The notes: a model not told the origin generated them from the sequence alone. Shown: positions 17,709-27,633, numbered from the stretch's first letter. The stretch: DNA of 64,000 nucleotides from PWXP01 sp040772845 (GCA_040772845.1 JAXGXG010000001.1:1426001-1490000); one strand, 5' to 3'. Numbers and translations: made by a program.

Positions 17709-17813
17709 GGAATTCTCCTTTGTCGATTGCCAAACGCGACACCACCGATACAACGCAGGCGCCCGCAGACCACACCCGGCATTTTCCGTGACAGGCGACG
17801 TGACGTCCATGAG

Positions 17814-17829
17814 ATTTTGCACACAAAAT
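17814..17829. promoter_or_regulatory. Candidate operator palindrome 1
   Basis: ATTTTGCACACAAAAT is a perfect 6-bp inverted repeat with a CACA centre, located between the divergent Gfo/Idh operon and the XylR-like regulator. Confidence 0.5.
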
Positions 17830-17896
17830 ACTAAGGTTTTTCCCGGAAGAGAAAGGGTTCCACGCCAGGGCCCAAGCTTGTCTTTCGCGACTATTT

Positions 17897-17911
17897 CGCA
17901 TAACTTATGCG
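17897..17911. promoter_or_regulatory. Candidate operator palindrome 2
   Basis: CGCATAACTTATGCG is a perfect 7-bp inverted repeat with a single central base, 45 bases upstream of the regulator start. This is a likely autoregulatory site of the XylR-like protein. Confidence 0.6.
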
Positions 17912-17955
17912 TATTGTGCCCTTATGTCGGCACGCACCTTGCCAGGAGGAACGCC

Positions 17956-19110
17956 GTGCCTCACCCCCCTGCCGTTGCCTTGCTGCTGGAAACATCCAAC
18001 GAGTACGCGCGCGGCTTACTGCGCGGCATCATGGCGTACGTCCAGGAGCACGAGCGCTGGTCGATCTATCTGCCGGAACAGGGCCGGGGCGCGGCGCCGC
18101 CCGGCTGGTTGGGCCGCTGGCGTGGCGACGGGATTATCGCACGCATCGAAACTCCCCAGATCGCCCGCGCGGTTGCCGCCACGCGTTTACCTGCCGTCGA
18201 CGTGAGTGCCGGCCGCCATCTTCCTGGCATCCCCTGGGTAGAAACCGATGACGAAGCCATCACACACGCCGCCCTCGAACATCTGAGCCATCGCGGATTC
18301 CGCCGTTTCGCATATTGCGGCGAACCGCAATTCAACTGGTCACGATGGCGGCGTGACTGCTTCGATCGCGTGGTGGCGCAGATGGGCGGGCAGTCGTACG
18401 TGTACGAATCGGCAGCCAAGGCCGGCAAGCCGGTCCCCTACTACCGCGAACACCAGCGTCTGGTCGCATGGGTACGAAAACTCCCGAAACCGGTCGGCGT
18501 GATCGCCTGCTACGATATCAAGGGGCAGCAATTGCTCGACGCCTGCCGCGATGCCGATATCGCCGTACCTGAAGAAGTCGCCGTAATCGGCGTCGACAAT
18601 GACGACCTGCTGTGTAACCTCGCATCGCCACCGCTATCGAGTGTCATTCCCAATACCCGGCGAACCGGCTACCAGGCGGCTGCCCTGCTGGCCCGCATGA
18701 TGGCAGGCGAGTCGCTTGGCGAAGAGGCCCAGCGGATTCCACCACTGGGTATCGCCACGCGTCAGTCGACCGACACTCTGGCCATCGACGATCCCGACGT
18801 AGCCGCTGCCGTGCGGTTCATCCGAGAACATGCCTGCGAGGGCATCAACGTGGCCGACCTGCTGCGGGCCCTGCCATTCACCCGCCGGGACCTGGAGACC
18901 CGTTTCCGCAAAATCCTCGCCTGCACGCCGCACGAGGAAATTGTCCGCGTCCGCATCGATCGGGTAAAGCAACTCCTTTGTGAAACAGATTTGCCCATCC
19001 GAAGGATCGCCGAACTCACCGGTTTTCGCCATGTAGAATACATGAGCGCGGCATTCAAGCGACGTATCGGCCTGCCGCCGCGTGATTATCGGAGCGAAGC
19101 CCAGACCTGA
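17956..19110 (+). CDS. XylR-like transcriptional regulator (LacI-type sensor plus AraC HTH)
   Basis: A 384-aa regulator. Residues about 1-270 form a periplasmic-binding-protein-like sensor (VALLLETSNEYARGLLRGI, VIACYDIKGQQLLDACRD, then VAVIGVDNDDLLCNLASP). The C-terminal 100 residues are an AraC-type double helix-turn-helix (VADLLRALPFTRRDLETRF and IRRIAELTGFRHVEYMSAAF). This architecture matches E. coli XylR. AGGAGGA precedes the GTG at 17956. Ligand is probably a sugar; targets are likely the divergent Gfo/Idh operon. Confidence 0.93.
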   Translation: MPHPPAVALLLETSNEYARGLLRGIMAYVQEHERWSIYLPEQGRGAAPPGWLGRWRGDGIIARIETPQIARAVAATRLPAVDVSAGRHLPGIPWVETDDEAITHAALEHLSHRGFRRFAYCGEPQFNWSRWRRDCFDRVVAQMGGQSYVYESAAKAGKPVPYYREHQRLVAWVRKLPKPVGVIACYDIKGQQLLDACRDADIAVPEEVAVIGVDNDDLLCNLASPPLSSVIPNTRRTGYQAAALLARMMAGESLGEEAQRIPPLGIATRQSTDTLAIDDPDVAAAVRFIREHACEGINVADLLRALPFTRRDLETRFRKILACTPHEEIVRVRIDRVKQLLCETDLPIRRIAELTGFRHVEYMSAAFKRRIGLPPRDYRSEAQT

Positions 19111-19115
19111 GCGAA

Positions 19116-19778
19116 CTAAGGGCGGTCGAGCCGCAGGATGCGGAAGTCCTGGAAGCGGATCCAGTGCTCGGCGTCGGCCGGGCCGTGATAGCCTTGGATG
19201 CTCACCTGATCGTCGCCGGGCGGCGGCAGCTTGCCTTCGGCCGCGGTAAGGAACTCGCCCTGCGCGTCGGGCTGATACTGCGCGGTCCACCGCTCGCCGT
19301 CGACCACCAGCCGTAAGCGGACCGTCTCGGCATCCATCGGCTTCCGCCCGGGGATGATGAACAACCCGCCGTCAATCCGCTCCTTGACGATTTTGAAGAC
19401 CGGCTTGCCGCCGGTGTACCAGGTGATGCCTGCCTGCTCGTACTGCTGCGTCGGAGCGACCGTATTGGTTACGGTCACCTCGAAGGCGTACTTATCCGCG
19501 TGGCGATCGGGGGCCGTGCGCAGGAGTGCGTTCTTCACGTTGTGCGCGAGGCCCGGCTCGATGCGAATCTCCAGCGCCGCGTCGCGAACGCGCCAGGCGT
19601 CCGGGTTTTCTCGCAGCCAGGTCCAGCCGTCGGCCAGTTCGCCGTCGAATCGATCCTCGAACAGGACCCTTTCGGCCGCCGTCTCGGCCGCCGCGCACAC
19701 CGACACGCCCCACAATGCCATCAGTCCGTATCCCAGCACGGTCAAGAACCACGCGAAAGCTCGAATGTCTGTCTTCAT
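19116..19778 (-). CDS. Secreted concanavalin-like (LamG/DUF1349-like) protein
   Basis: A 220-aa protein with an N-terminal signal peptide or anchor (WFLTVLGYGLMALWGVSVCA) followed by a jelly-roll domain: ERVLFEDRFDGELADGWTWL, WRVRDAALEIRIEPG, and VSIQGYHGPADAEHWIRFQD. This pattern resembles family-16-like or DUF1349 carbohydrate-binding folds. It is convergent with the XylR-like gene. AGGAG is positioned before the ATG. The ligand is unknown; a role in polysaccharide binding is inferred. Confidence 0.75.
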   Translation of the reverse strand: MKTDIRAFAWFLTVLGYGLMALWGVSVCAAAETAAERVLFEDRFDGELADGWTWLRENPDAWRVRDAALEIRIEPGLAHNVKNALLRTAPDRHADKYAFEVTVTNTVAPTQQYEQAGITWYTGGKPVFKIVKERIDGGLFIIPGRKPMDAETVRLRLVVDGERWTAQYQPDAQGEFLTAAEGKLPPPGDDQVSIQGYHGPADAEHWIRFQDFRILRLDRP

Positions 19779-20149
19779 GGCATACTCCTTTGGTGTGCAA
19801 GTGAACTACCCGATCAACGTCCCTCCGGTCCACGACTCCGCCGCATGACTCCATTATCGCCAAGGACAGGTTGGTTGCCAGTCCTTTTCCGCTTTTGGTG
19901 TGGCGGAATCGACCGCATTGCCCGAAATTACCACCTTACTGCCGTTCGGAAGCCCTTGTGCAGCCTGCCAGATCGTCGTAAAATCAGGCATTCAATTCCC
20001 CTCCCGCCCTGACTGTCCGCTCGACGCAAAGGGCAGTTGTCGTTTCGCGGGTATCGTGGGGGCATCGAATCACGAGTCCCCCCTCGAACCTGTGAAGAAT
20101 GGAGTGTCTACAGAAATGGTTGTCGCACTTTGGAACCGAAAGGTTTTTC
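19779..20149. other. Divergent intergenic region
   Basis: It separates the LamG-like gene (minus) from the YhaM-like gene (plus). No repeat or RNA gene is seen; it presumably carries promoters for both. Confidence 0.45.
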
Positions 20150-21127
20150 ATGCCGCGTAAGTATATTCGTGATCTGGGTCAACAGGACGTCGTCGACGAG
20201 GTTTTCGTGGCCTCGGGCAAGCAGTTGCGGCCGAACCGAAATGGCAACCTGTATTTGCAGGTAGAGCTGTCCGACCGCACCGGTTCGATCAGCACGCGGC
20301 TGTGGAACGCCGACGACGCGCTATACCAATCGTTCAACGACGGCGACTACGTACGGGTACAGGGAAACACCCAGTTGTTCCAGGGCGCGGTGCAGATGAT
20401 CGCGAAGCGGATCGAGCGGGTCGAGCCGGAGGAAGTCGATCCGGCCGAGTTCGAGCCCGAGGCCGCCGTCGATGTCAACCGGCTACTGGCCCGCATGAAG
20501 GAACTCATCCGAAGCATGGGCGATCTGCACTTGCGGACGCTGGCCGAGTGCTTCTTGTTGGACGAGGAGTTCCTCACACGATTCACTCTGGCCCCGGCCG
20601 GCACGAAGCATCACCATTCATACCATGGGGGACTCTTGGAGCATACGGTCGGCGTGATGGAGGCGGCGGATCGGATTGCGCCGAATTATCCGCGGCTCGA
20701 TCGCGATCTTCTCTTGCTCGGCGCCATGTTGCACGACATCGGCAAGACGCGCGAGTTGGGATTCCAGAGCGGTTTGGAGTATACCGACGAAGGCCAACTC
20801 CTGGGGCATGTCGTTATCGCTGTCGAGATGCTCAACGAGAAGGTGGCGGAGGCCGAGCGGCTGGGCGGCGAGCCGATTCCGAAAGAAACCGTCCTGAAAC
20901 TCAAGCACATGCTGCTGAGCCACCACGGCGAGTACGAATACGGTAGTCCGAAGACGCCCATGACGCTCGAAGCGCTTGCCCTGCACTGCCTCGATCTGCT
21001 GGACGCGAAACTCAACGCGTTCGACCTGATCATGCAGGCGGATCCCAACAGCGACAGCCCCTGGACGACGTATCAACCGAATTTAGGGCGTAAGCTATAC
21101 AAGGGGACCAGTCCGAGCCGGGAGTAA
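20150..21127 (+). CDS. YhaM-like 3'-5' exoribonuclease (OB fold plus HD)
   Basis: A 325-aa protein with an N-terminal OB fold (NLYLQVELSDRTGSISTRLW) that binds single-stranded nucleic acid and a C-terminal HD phosphohydrolase domain: HHHSYHGGLLEHTVGVM and AMLHDIGKTRELGF give the metal-binding His and HD pair. YhaM/CBF1-type enzymes degrade RNA or DNA from the 3' end. It is directly upstream of RNase R, so the two nucleases may form an RNA-turnover unit. The ATG at 20150 has AAAGG upstream. Confidence 0.9.
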   Translation: MPRKYIRDLGQQDVVDEVFVASGKQLRPNRNGNLYLQVELSDRTGSISTRLWNADDALYQSFNDGDYVRVQGNTQLFQGAVQMIAKRIERVEPEEVDPAEFEPEAAVDVNRLLARMKELIRSMGDLHLRTLAECFLLDEEFLTRFTLAPAGTKHHHSYHGGLLEHTVGVMEAADRIAPNYPRLDRDLLLLGAMLHDIGKTRELGFQSGLEYTDEGQLLGHVVIAVEMLNEKVAEAERLGGEPIPKETVLKLKHMLLSHHGEYEYGSPKTPMTLEALALHCLDLLDAKLNAFDLIMQADPNSDSPWTTYQPNLGRKLYKGTSPSRE

Positions 21128-21218
21128 TCCATTTCACGACTGCGCGGAATACTACAGTCGGGGTGCGAGCCCGACCCCGGCTACTCCTCGAACACCTCAC
21201 GGCCGTAAGGAACTTACC

Positions 21219-23504
21219 ATGGATACGCTTGATCTGGAGCGACGCATTCTCGATTTCGTCGCCCGGCCGAACTACCAACCGGTCAAACCGCGCGTGATTG
21301 CCGATCGGCTCAACCTTTCGAAAGAGGAAGCCGCGGAAGCAAAACGCGCGGTCAAGCGGCTGGTGCGCCGCGGCCAACTCGCCTACGGCGCGAGCCATCT
21401 GGTCAAGCCGGCCGAGCCCGACAGTCCGAAATCGGGCCGCTTGGTCGGAACGTTCCAGCGGATGCAGGCAGGTTTCGGCTTTGTACGGCTGCACGATCCG
21501 GCCACGGGCGCACCGTTTGCCCGGGGTCGTCAGGTAGAGCCGCCCGAAGACATCCACATTCCGGCCAAGTGGACCCGCGACGCCGCTTCGGGCGACGTGG
21601 TCCTGGTGCAGCTCAACCGGCAACGCCCCGGCGATCCGGGCCCGCGCGGTGAAATCGTCGAGGTGCTCCAGCGGCAGACCCAGCAGTTCGTCGGCACCTA
21701 TTTCGAAGAGGCCGACGGCGCGTACGTGTGGGTCGACGGCCGCGTGTTCGCCCAGCCGATCGCCGTGGGCGATCCGGGTGCAAAGAATGCCCAACCGGAC
21801 GACAAGGTCGTCTTCGAGATGGTCCGGTTCCCCTCGCCCACCCACGAAGGCGAAGGTGTGATAACCGAAGTGCTCGGCCCACGCGGCAAGCCGGGCGTCG
21901 ATACCCTGTCGATCATGCGAGAGTTCAACCTGCCGGATCAGTTCGACGAGGATGCCCTGGCCGAAGCACGCGGGCAGGCCCAGGACTTTGACGAGAGCAA
22001 CCTCGGCGACCGCACCGACTTCACGGCCGCGACCGTTGTGACGATCGATCCGGTCGACGCGCGCGACTTCGACGACGCCATCTCGCTCGAAAGGCTGGAG
22101 AATGGCCACTGGCAACTCGGCGTCCACATTGCCGACGTCGTTCATTTCGTACAGCCCAACACGGCGCTCGACCGCGAGGCGCGCGATCGGGCCACCAGCG
22201 TCTACCTGCCCGACCGCGTGCTTCCCATGCTGCCGGAGATTATCAGCAACAGTCTGGCCAGCCTTCAGCCGCGGAAGGTGCGGTACACGAGATCGGTTCT
22301 CATGGAGTTCACACCGGAAGGCGTGCGCACGCATACCGAATGCCACCGCGCGGCCATCAAGAGTGATCGCCGGTTGACCTACGAAGAGGTAGACGAGTTC
22401 CTGGCCGCGCCCGATACGTTCAAGCGGCGGTGGGGAGTGAAGGTTTGCGAGCTGCTCTCCCGCATGCACGAGCTGGCCATGACGCTCCGCGGTCGGCGAC
22501 GCGAGCGCGGGGCACTCGAAATGCACATGCCGGACCTGAAGATCGACCTGGACAAGGACGGTCGCGTGACCGGCGCCCACGTTGTGCCGAATACCGAAAG
22601 CCACCAGATCATCGAAGAGTTCATGCTGGCGGCCAACGAGGCGGTTGCCGAGCAGCTTGCCGAACGCGAGATCTTCTTCCTGCGCCGCATCCACGAGGCG
22701 CCTGCCCCGCGCAAACTCAAGGTGCTCACCGAGTTCGTGCGAGAGCTGGGATTCGATGTCGTTAGCCTGGAAAGCCGGTTCGAACTGCAAAAACTGGTCG
22801 ACATGGCCACCGGTCGGCCGGAACAGCACGCCGTCCACTACGCAACGCTGCGATCCATGCAGCGGGCCGTCTACGGACCGCAGGAAGAGGGCCATTTCGG
22901 CCTGGCCAGCGACTGCTACTGCCACTTCACCTCGCCCATTCGCCGCTATCCCGACCTGACCATCCATCGCCTGTTCGACGCCATCCTGACCGGAAAGAAG
23001 CCGGTGAACGACTACGATGCACTCGCGGTGCTCGGCCAGCACTGTTCCGACCGGGAACAGCGGGCCGAATCGGCCGAACGCGAGTTGACCAAGGTCAAGC
23101 TGCTCAGCTACCTGAGCACTCGCATCGGCGAGAAGATGACCGCCGTGGTAACCGGCGTGGAAAGCTTTGGCCTGTTCGTGCAAGGGATCGAACTGCCGGC
23201 CGAGGGCCTGGTCCACGTCGAATCCCTTACCGACGATTTCTACCACTTCGACCGCCGCTCGCATACGCTTTCCGGCCATCGGGCAGGCAATCAGTACCGG
23301 CTGGGCGACGTACTGGAAGTCGCCGTCGCACGGGTCGACCTCGAGCGCCGCGAGTTGGACTTCCGCCTGGCCGGACGCAAACCGATCAGCCGCTCCAAGC
23401 CAACCGCCGAGCCTTCTCGCAAATCCAAGCAACGTGGTCGCGGTCCCAGCCGCGGGCCGGTAAAGGGCGCCGACAAGCGGGCAGGCAGACAGAAGCGAAA
23501 GTAG
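21219..23504 (+). CDS. rnr: Ribonuclease R
   Basis: A processive 3'-5' exoribonuclease of the RNB family, 761 aa. An N-terminal winged-helix/cold-shock part is followed by the RNB catalytic domain with DARDFDDAISLERLENG (metal-binding aspartates) near residue 285, SPIRRYPDLTIHRL near residue 570 and a C-terminal S1 domain (VTGVESFGLFVQGIELPAEG). The tail is rich in Lys/Arg (KQRGRGPSRG), typical for RNase R. It lies 91 bases after the YhaM-like gene. Confidence 0.95.
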   Translation: MDTLDLERRILDFVARPNYQPVKPRVIADRLNLSKEEAAEAKRAVKRLVRRGQLAYGASHLVKPAEPDSPKSGRLVGTFQRMQAGFGFVRLHDPATGAPFARGRQVEPPEDIHIPAKWTRDAASGDVVLVQLNRQRPGDPGPRGEIVEVLQRQTQQFVGTYFEEADGAYVWVDGRVFAQPIAVGDPGAKNAQPDDKVVFEMVRFPSPTHEGEGVITEVLGPRGKPGVDTLSIMREFNLPDQFDEDALAEARGQAQDFDESNLGDRTDFTAATVVTIDPVDARDFDDAISLERLENGHWQLGVHIADVVHFVQPNTALDREARDRATSVYLPDRVLPMLPEIISNSLASLQPRKVRYTRSVLMEFTPEGVRTHTECHRAAIKSDRRLTYEEVDEFLAAPDTFKRRWGVKVCELLSRMHELAMTLRGRRRERGALEMHMPDLKIDLDKDGRVTGAHVVPNTESHQIIEEFMLAANEAVAEQLAEREIFFLRRIHEAPAPRKLKVLTEFVRELGFDVVSLESRFELQKLVDMATGRPEQHAVHYATLRSMQRAVYGPQEEGHFGLASDCYCHFTSPIRRYPDLTIHRLFDAILTGKKPVNDYDALAVLGQHCSDREQRAESAERELTKVKLLSYLSTRIGEKMTAVVTGVESFGLFVQGIELPAEGLVHVESLTDDFYHFDRRSHTLSGHRAGNQYRLGDVLEVAVARVDLERRELDFRLAGRKPISRSKPTAEPSRKSKQRGRGPSRGPVKGADKRAGRQKRK

Positions 23505-23569
23505 CCGACCGGTTCCGCGGCTCTACAATAACACCTGCCATCCATCGCAGCCAGACGTTCCTGCAGAGT

Positions 23570-23935
23570 TCACCCTTGGGGTGCGGGAGCGTCGGTCAGT
23601 CCAAAGGTTACATGCTTGCCCACGGCGGCAGCGTAGCGAGTCATCGTATCAACCGTGAAGTTGACACGGTCGCCCCGTTCGAGTTTCGAGAGCGCCGACC
23701 GATCGATCCCAGTAAGCCGCTGCACATCGGCAAGACTCAACCCTTGAGCTTCGCGAATCGCACGCAGTTCGGCAAACACCTGACGCGCCTCGCGGAGTTC
23801 CTTCAATTGAGCCTTTGCCCGCATACGCAACTCGGGAAGCTCCTCGGCAACCTGCTCGCGAATCTTGCGATACTTGGCCGCTTCCTCCTCGGTCAGATAA
23901 TGATCGCGCGTTGTCTCACGCATTTTGCGAGCCAT
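23570..23935 (-). CDS. XRE-family antitoxin
   Basis: A 121-aa protein with a long helical N terminus (EEEAAKYRKIREQVAEELPE) and a C-terminal Cro/C1 helix-turn-helix (LSLADVQRLTGIDRSALSKL). It is the downstream gene of a two-gene module and starts one base after the toxin stop codon. It most likely neutralises the upstream toxin and represses the promoter. Confidence 0.85.
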   Translation of the reverse strand: MARKMRETTRDHYLTEEEAAKYRKIREQVAEELPELRMRAKAQLKELREARQVFAELRAIREAQGLSLADVQRLTGIDRSALSKLERGDRVNFTVDTMTRYAAAVGKHVTFGLTDAPAPQG

Positions 23936-23936
23936 G

Positions 23937-24191
23937 TCAATCCTCCAGATCGTAAGCCGTCACCGGGTAGACCGTATCTCGATCCACTCGCTCGTAAACG
24001 ACAAGAATCGTTCTCCCTGTGTTGGTCGTGCCAATGACAACCGGCCGACCACTGGAACGGCTTTCCTCGTAAGCCTCTGGAGCGGCCAATACCATTACGA
24101 CCTCGGCCTTGTTAATGCCATGTTCAGCAATGTGACGAACATTACCTTTCGGATCGTCATCCAAATCCCAGATCACGTGGAGGAACGTCAT
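23937..24191 (-). CDS. BrnT/DUF4258-like toxin
   Basis: An 84-aa basic/acidic protein (MTFLHVIWDLDDDPKGNVRH, IAEHGINKAEVVMVLAAPE, TNTGRTILVVYERVDRDTVY). The WDxDDDPxGNxxHIxEHGI pattern and size fit the RelE-fold BrnT or DUF4258 ribonuclease families. It overlaps nothing and is followed immediately by the XRE antitoxin. I chose the ATG at 24191; a start at 24230 would add 13 residues. Exact family is uncertain. Confidence 0.75.
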   Translation of the reverse strand: MTFLHVIWDLDDDPKGNVRHIAEHGINKAEVVMVLAAPEAYEESRSSGRPVVIGTTNTGRTILVVYERVDRDTVYPVTAYDLED

Positions 24192-24250
24192 TCCACACCC
24201 CCTGTAGTAATATATTACCACACCGGGCAACCGAAGTCAATATTGGGCCT

Positions 24251-27200
24251 TCAAAGGTCTGACGACACAAGACGCAACACACGCACTTCGTCAATCCGGC
24301 CGATGAGCGGTCCGAAAGTGAAACGAGGACTGCCTTTGCGATCGCTGCGGAAGATGCGTCCCTCGCCGCCGCCCATCCGTTTACCGTTGACGCAGAGCTC
24401 GGCGCCCCCGCGGCCATCGTACTCGATCCGGACGTGACACCAACGCTTGCGTGGAAACGACCCGGCCGTCTGCTCCGCAGAAATCATCGTCCCGTTGGCG
24501 CCGCCGAAGTGCGGCGCGCGAGGCCGGTCCCACGTCCCTTGCTTCCAACCTAACCACGAATCCCACGCGTGCTCGATGCCCAAAACCAGCGACTTGCTCT
24601 TGTAGCCCCAACCTGCAAAATCCTCGACGTAAACCATCATCTCCAACGCAAGCGGTTGCGTCTCCAATCCGCTCAACAGCGCTTCGGGCAGTTCGATCTC
24701 GAAATGCTCCGCGCCCTGGAGGACCAGGCATTGGCCCGCCGGTTTCGCCATCCAAATGGGCGGTTCCTCGCTGAATCGATAGGCAGGCGTCTCAGGCCGA
24801 CCGGTCCGGACGTGGACCTTCAGTCCGTGCGGGCCGGCATCCTGGAGATCCCCGTCAAGGTGCAGAAGCGCCAGCGTTGCGGCATCGGAAGTGAAAGGAG
24901 CCGTCGGGTGCCCGGCGTTAAGATCGACGCATGCCACTCGCGCCTGATCGTACGCACGGCGGCCGCGTGCGTCCACTACCGTCACGGCAACGCGGTAAAC
25001 GCCGCCCGCACGGTCGAACACGTGGTTGGGCGCCATGCGTGTCGAGAATGATTCGTCGTCAAAATCCCAGAACACCTGCACAATGTCGCCCGCAGCCGAA
25101 TCGGCGACCGCCCGGAATTGCACATCCAGCGGGGCCGGGCCGCGCAGCCGGTCGGCCTCGATCCTGACGCGGAGCGGCGCCTGCGGGGCCGGTTCGGAAA
25201 ACTCTGCGAAATAGCCGTAGACCACCGCCGCACCGCCCAGTTGCGGAATGGTGAACTCGCTTTGGACGTTGAAGCCGTCGTACCATCGGTTCAGCAGCGG
25301 CCACTCGGGGAAGACGCCTTCCCCCAGACTCTTTCCGTACTTGTTGATCCAGTAGAAACCTGGCGTGCCAATGCCCAAAGGAAGCCCCGGCGCCGGTTCG
25401 ATAATGCCATCGAACGTCGACTCGTTGTCCACCACCTCGATGTTCCGCTTCCAACCCAAACCGGTCATCAAGACGTAGCCGTGCGGACTGGCTCCGAGTA
25501 TGTAATGCAGGTTATCCAAGGCGGCAACCACATAGCGAGCATCCGGAGAAACGGCATTGGCGACCAGCAACTCGAACGCGTGATCTCCGTCGGGAAACAC
25601 CCAGCCGAACCGGCCGTGCCGAATCGACTCGCTCGACAAGGTCATACGATACGGATGCGCCGCGGCACAAGCGACGTGGAACTCGGCCATCTGCCGCACG
25701 GCCTCGACACACCTGTCCTTCATCGCACGGTCTACCGGCCGGTCCTCGAGTGTCGCATAGGCAACCGCCCCAGGCCGCATCGCGCCGCTGAGCCACACCC
25801 AGCCCCAATGCCGCCGTTCGGGCTCGAAATGCTCCAGGAAGTACCGGTGATACTCCTCCTGGCCGGTCGCCGCGTACAGGCTTGCCGCCGCCCAGCATCG
25901 CTCGTCCCAATCGCCGAATACGGCGCCGTAATGGAAATACTCGACGCAGCGATCGTTCTTCTGGAGCCATTTCCAGGCATCTTTTGCCTTCTCCAAGTAC
26001 CGCTCGGCATCCTCGGGGAAATGCTTGCGAATCACCGGACTGCGAGCTGCGTGCGCCAACGCCCCGGCAAACGCCGCGGTGAAAATCGTGTCTTTCGGAT
26101 AGAAAAGCCGCTTCGCCTGCACCGCCGGCAGCGAGCCCTCGTATCCGCCGTTGTTCGGCTTGATGATTCCGAACACGCCGCCGTCAACATCCTGCATGTG
26201 CTCCAGCCAATCGAGTTCCCACTTCACCTCGTCCACCAGGTCCGGAATCCCGTTTTCTGAGGTCGGCAACCCCAGATGATCGTGGTTGAGCCGCTGGGGA
26301 AACAGGTCGAATCCCGTCAGGATATTGGCGACATAGGCGGCGCCGTTGGATGTGTACTTGCCGTAGTCGCCGGCATCGTGATGCCCGCGCACTGCCGGTT
26401 GGCGCCGCCCATCGTACGCCGCCGGATACAAGGGCGGATTCTTCGGCTTGAGAAACGGCAGCGACTCCACCGCCTTGTCCAGAAACGCGTCGTCCAGATG
26501 GCAAGCGTCGCGATGGTGTCGCGAAAGGCTTTCCGGCACCGCCCAGGCGCATCGCTGGTGCAGGTTGCCGACCAACACATTCACATAGGCCGGATTGATC
26601 GCCCCCGCGCCAATCGAAAACGGATACGACATACCCACCCCGGGCACATGCAACTGGTAGCGTCCCGGTGTGGTGAATCCGCCGAAATCCAGCTCGTACA
26701 CCTGTTGTCCCACATACGGCTCGTTCACCGCGCGCCGTTCCGCCTTGCCGGCGAAAGCAACCTCGCCGGTCGCCGCGTCGCGGAGTTCAAATCGCCCGAG
26801 TTCCAAAGGCATCGCACCGGCAGATCCCATGTACTGGCCGACGTACGCCCGGCGAGGAAGATTGTCGGCGGCAGGATAGCCCAACTGATTCACACGGATG
26901 ATATCGTTGATTGTCCGACCATCGTCGAATAGAACCGGCGGCAACTCGGGAATCTCCTTGGCGACATTACGAATGGCCACGCCGTAATGCCGGCCGGCGA
27001 GCATGGGCTCGGGCAGTTCCAGAAACAGAACCGCCTCGCGAGTCAGTTCATCGTGACGCAGCGGCACGCGAATGGTGCGAGCGCGCGAGCCGCCCTGCCT
27101 CGGACGCACGCGTCGTGCCGGATCATAGCGCGGATCGTCCGGACTTATGATCGCATAGTTCTCGACCTTGGCCGCCTCGCCATGGTCGATTGCGACATTG

Positions 27201-27352
27201 AAAAGATGGACTGCCAGGTAACGCGACGACTGGACTTCCACCCGGTGCCGATAGAGGCGGTCCATCCCATCGACGTCGGCAGCCCAAGCCGCAACGCCCA
27301 GGCCCTGGCAGGCCCAAACCAGCACTGCAATCACCCTGCCGTAGCAGTCCAT
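24251..27352 (-). CDS. Secreted glycoside hydrolase family 9 with PKD and LamG domains
   Basis: A 1033-aa secreted enzyme, probably an endoglucanase or related beta-glucanase. It has a signal peptide (residues 1-25), a CelD-type N-terminal Ig-like domain (IIRVNQLGYPAADN near residue 152, then FGGFTTPGRYQLHVPG), and a GH9 (alpha/alpha)6 catalytic domain with HHDAGDYGKYTSNGAAY near 326 (nucleophile-side aspartates) and SENGIPDLVDEVKWELDWL. The general acid may be the Glu in FNVQSEFTIPQLGG. A PKD domain (VFWDFDDESFSTRMAPNHVF) and a C-terminal LamG-like domain follow. GAGGGG precedes the ATG at 27352. Confidence 0.92.
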   Translation of the reverse strand: MDCYGRVIAVLVWACQGLGVAAWAADVDGMDRLYRHRVEVQSSRYLAVHLFNVAIDHGEAAKVENYAIISPDDPRYDPARRVRPRQGGSRARTIRVPLRHDELTREAVLFLELPEPMLAGRHYGVAIRNVAKEIPELPPVLFDDGRTINDIIRVNQLGYPAADNLPRRAYVGQYMGSAGAMPLELGRFELRDAATGEVAFAGKAERRAVNEPYVGQQVYELDFGGFTTPGRYQLHVPGVGMSYPFSIGAGAINPAYVNVLVGNLHQRCAWAVPESLSRHHRDACHLDDAFLDKAVESLPFLKPKNPPLYPAAYDGRRQPAVRGHHDAGDYGKYTSNGAAYVANILTGFDLFPQRLNHDHLGLPTSENGIPDLVDEVKWELDWLEHMQDVDGGVFGIIKPNNGGYEGSLPAVQAKRLFYPKDTIFTAAFAGALAHAARSPVIRKHFPEDAERYLEKAKDAWKWLQKNDRCVEYFHYGAVFGDWDERCWAAASLYAATGQEEYHRYFLEHFEPERRHWGWVWLSGAMRPGAVAYATLEDRPVDRAMKDRCVEAVRQMAEFHVACAAAHPYRMTLSSESIRHGRFGWVFPDGDHAFELLVANAVSPDARYVVAALDNLHYILGASPHGYVLMTGLGWKRNIEVVDNESTFDGIIEPAPGLPLGIGTPGFYWINKYGKSLGEGVFPEWPLLNRWYDGFNVQSEFTIPQLGGAAVVYGYFAEFSEPAPQAPLRVRIEADRLRGPAPLDVQFRAVADSAAGDIVQVFWDFDDESFSTRMAPNHVFDRAGGVYRVAVTVVDARGRRAYDQARVACVDLNAGHPTAPFTSDAATLALLHLDGDLQDAGPHGLKVHVRTGRPETPAYRFSEEPPIWMAKPAGQCLVLQGAEHFEIELPEALLSGLETQPLALEMMVYVEDFAGWGYKSKSLVLGIEHAWDSWLGWKQGTWDRPRAPHFGGANGTMISAEQTAGSFPRKRWCHVRIEYDGRGGAELCVNGKRMGGGEGRIFRSDRKGSPRFTFGPLIGRIDEVRVLRLVSSDL

Positions 27353-27633
27353 GCGCCACCCCTCTTCTGAGGCGAGAGTCTGAAGATACCCATTCTGCAA
27401 TTCTATCGCGAAAGAGGAAGCGATAGAAGTGAAACACGTGATCCGTCATCCGGTGCGTCGTGCCCGCCCCGCATGCCTCCCCTGCTGCACGGGGTGCTCG
27501 CCAGCCAGAAACATGGTCCCTTGCCGATCGGCCGAACTATGCTGTTTTCGATATAGCGAAAACATTATCACCCCGGAGTTCACGTTTCGAGTATGAACAA
27601 AACCTTCACCTCGGCTATTTGAAGAACCCTGTA

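Noticed and set aside
21030..23432. Minus-strand frame of about 800 codons opposite rnr
   Set aside because: Antisense shadow; RNase R motifs lie on the plus strand.
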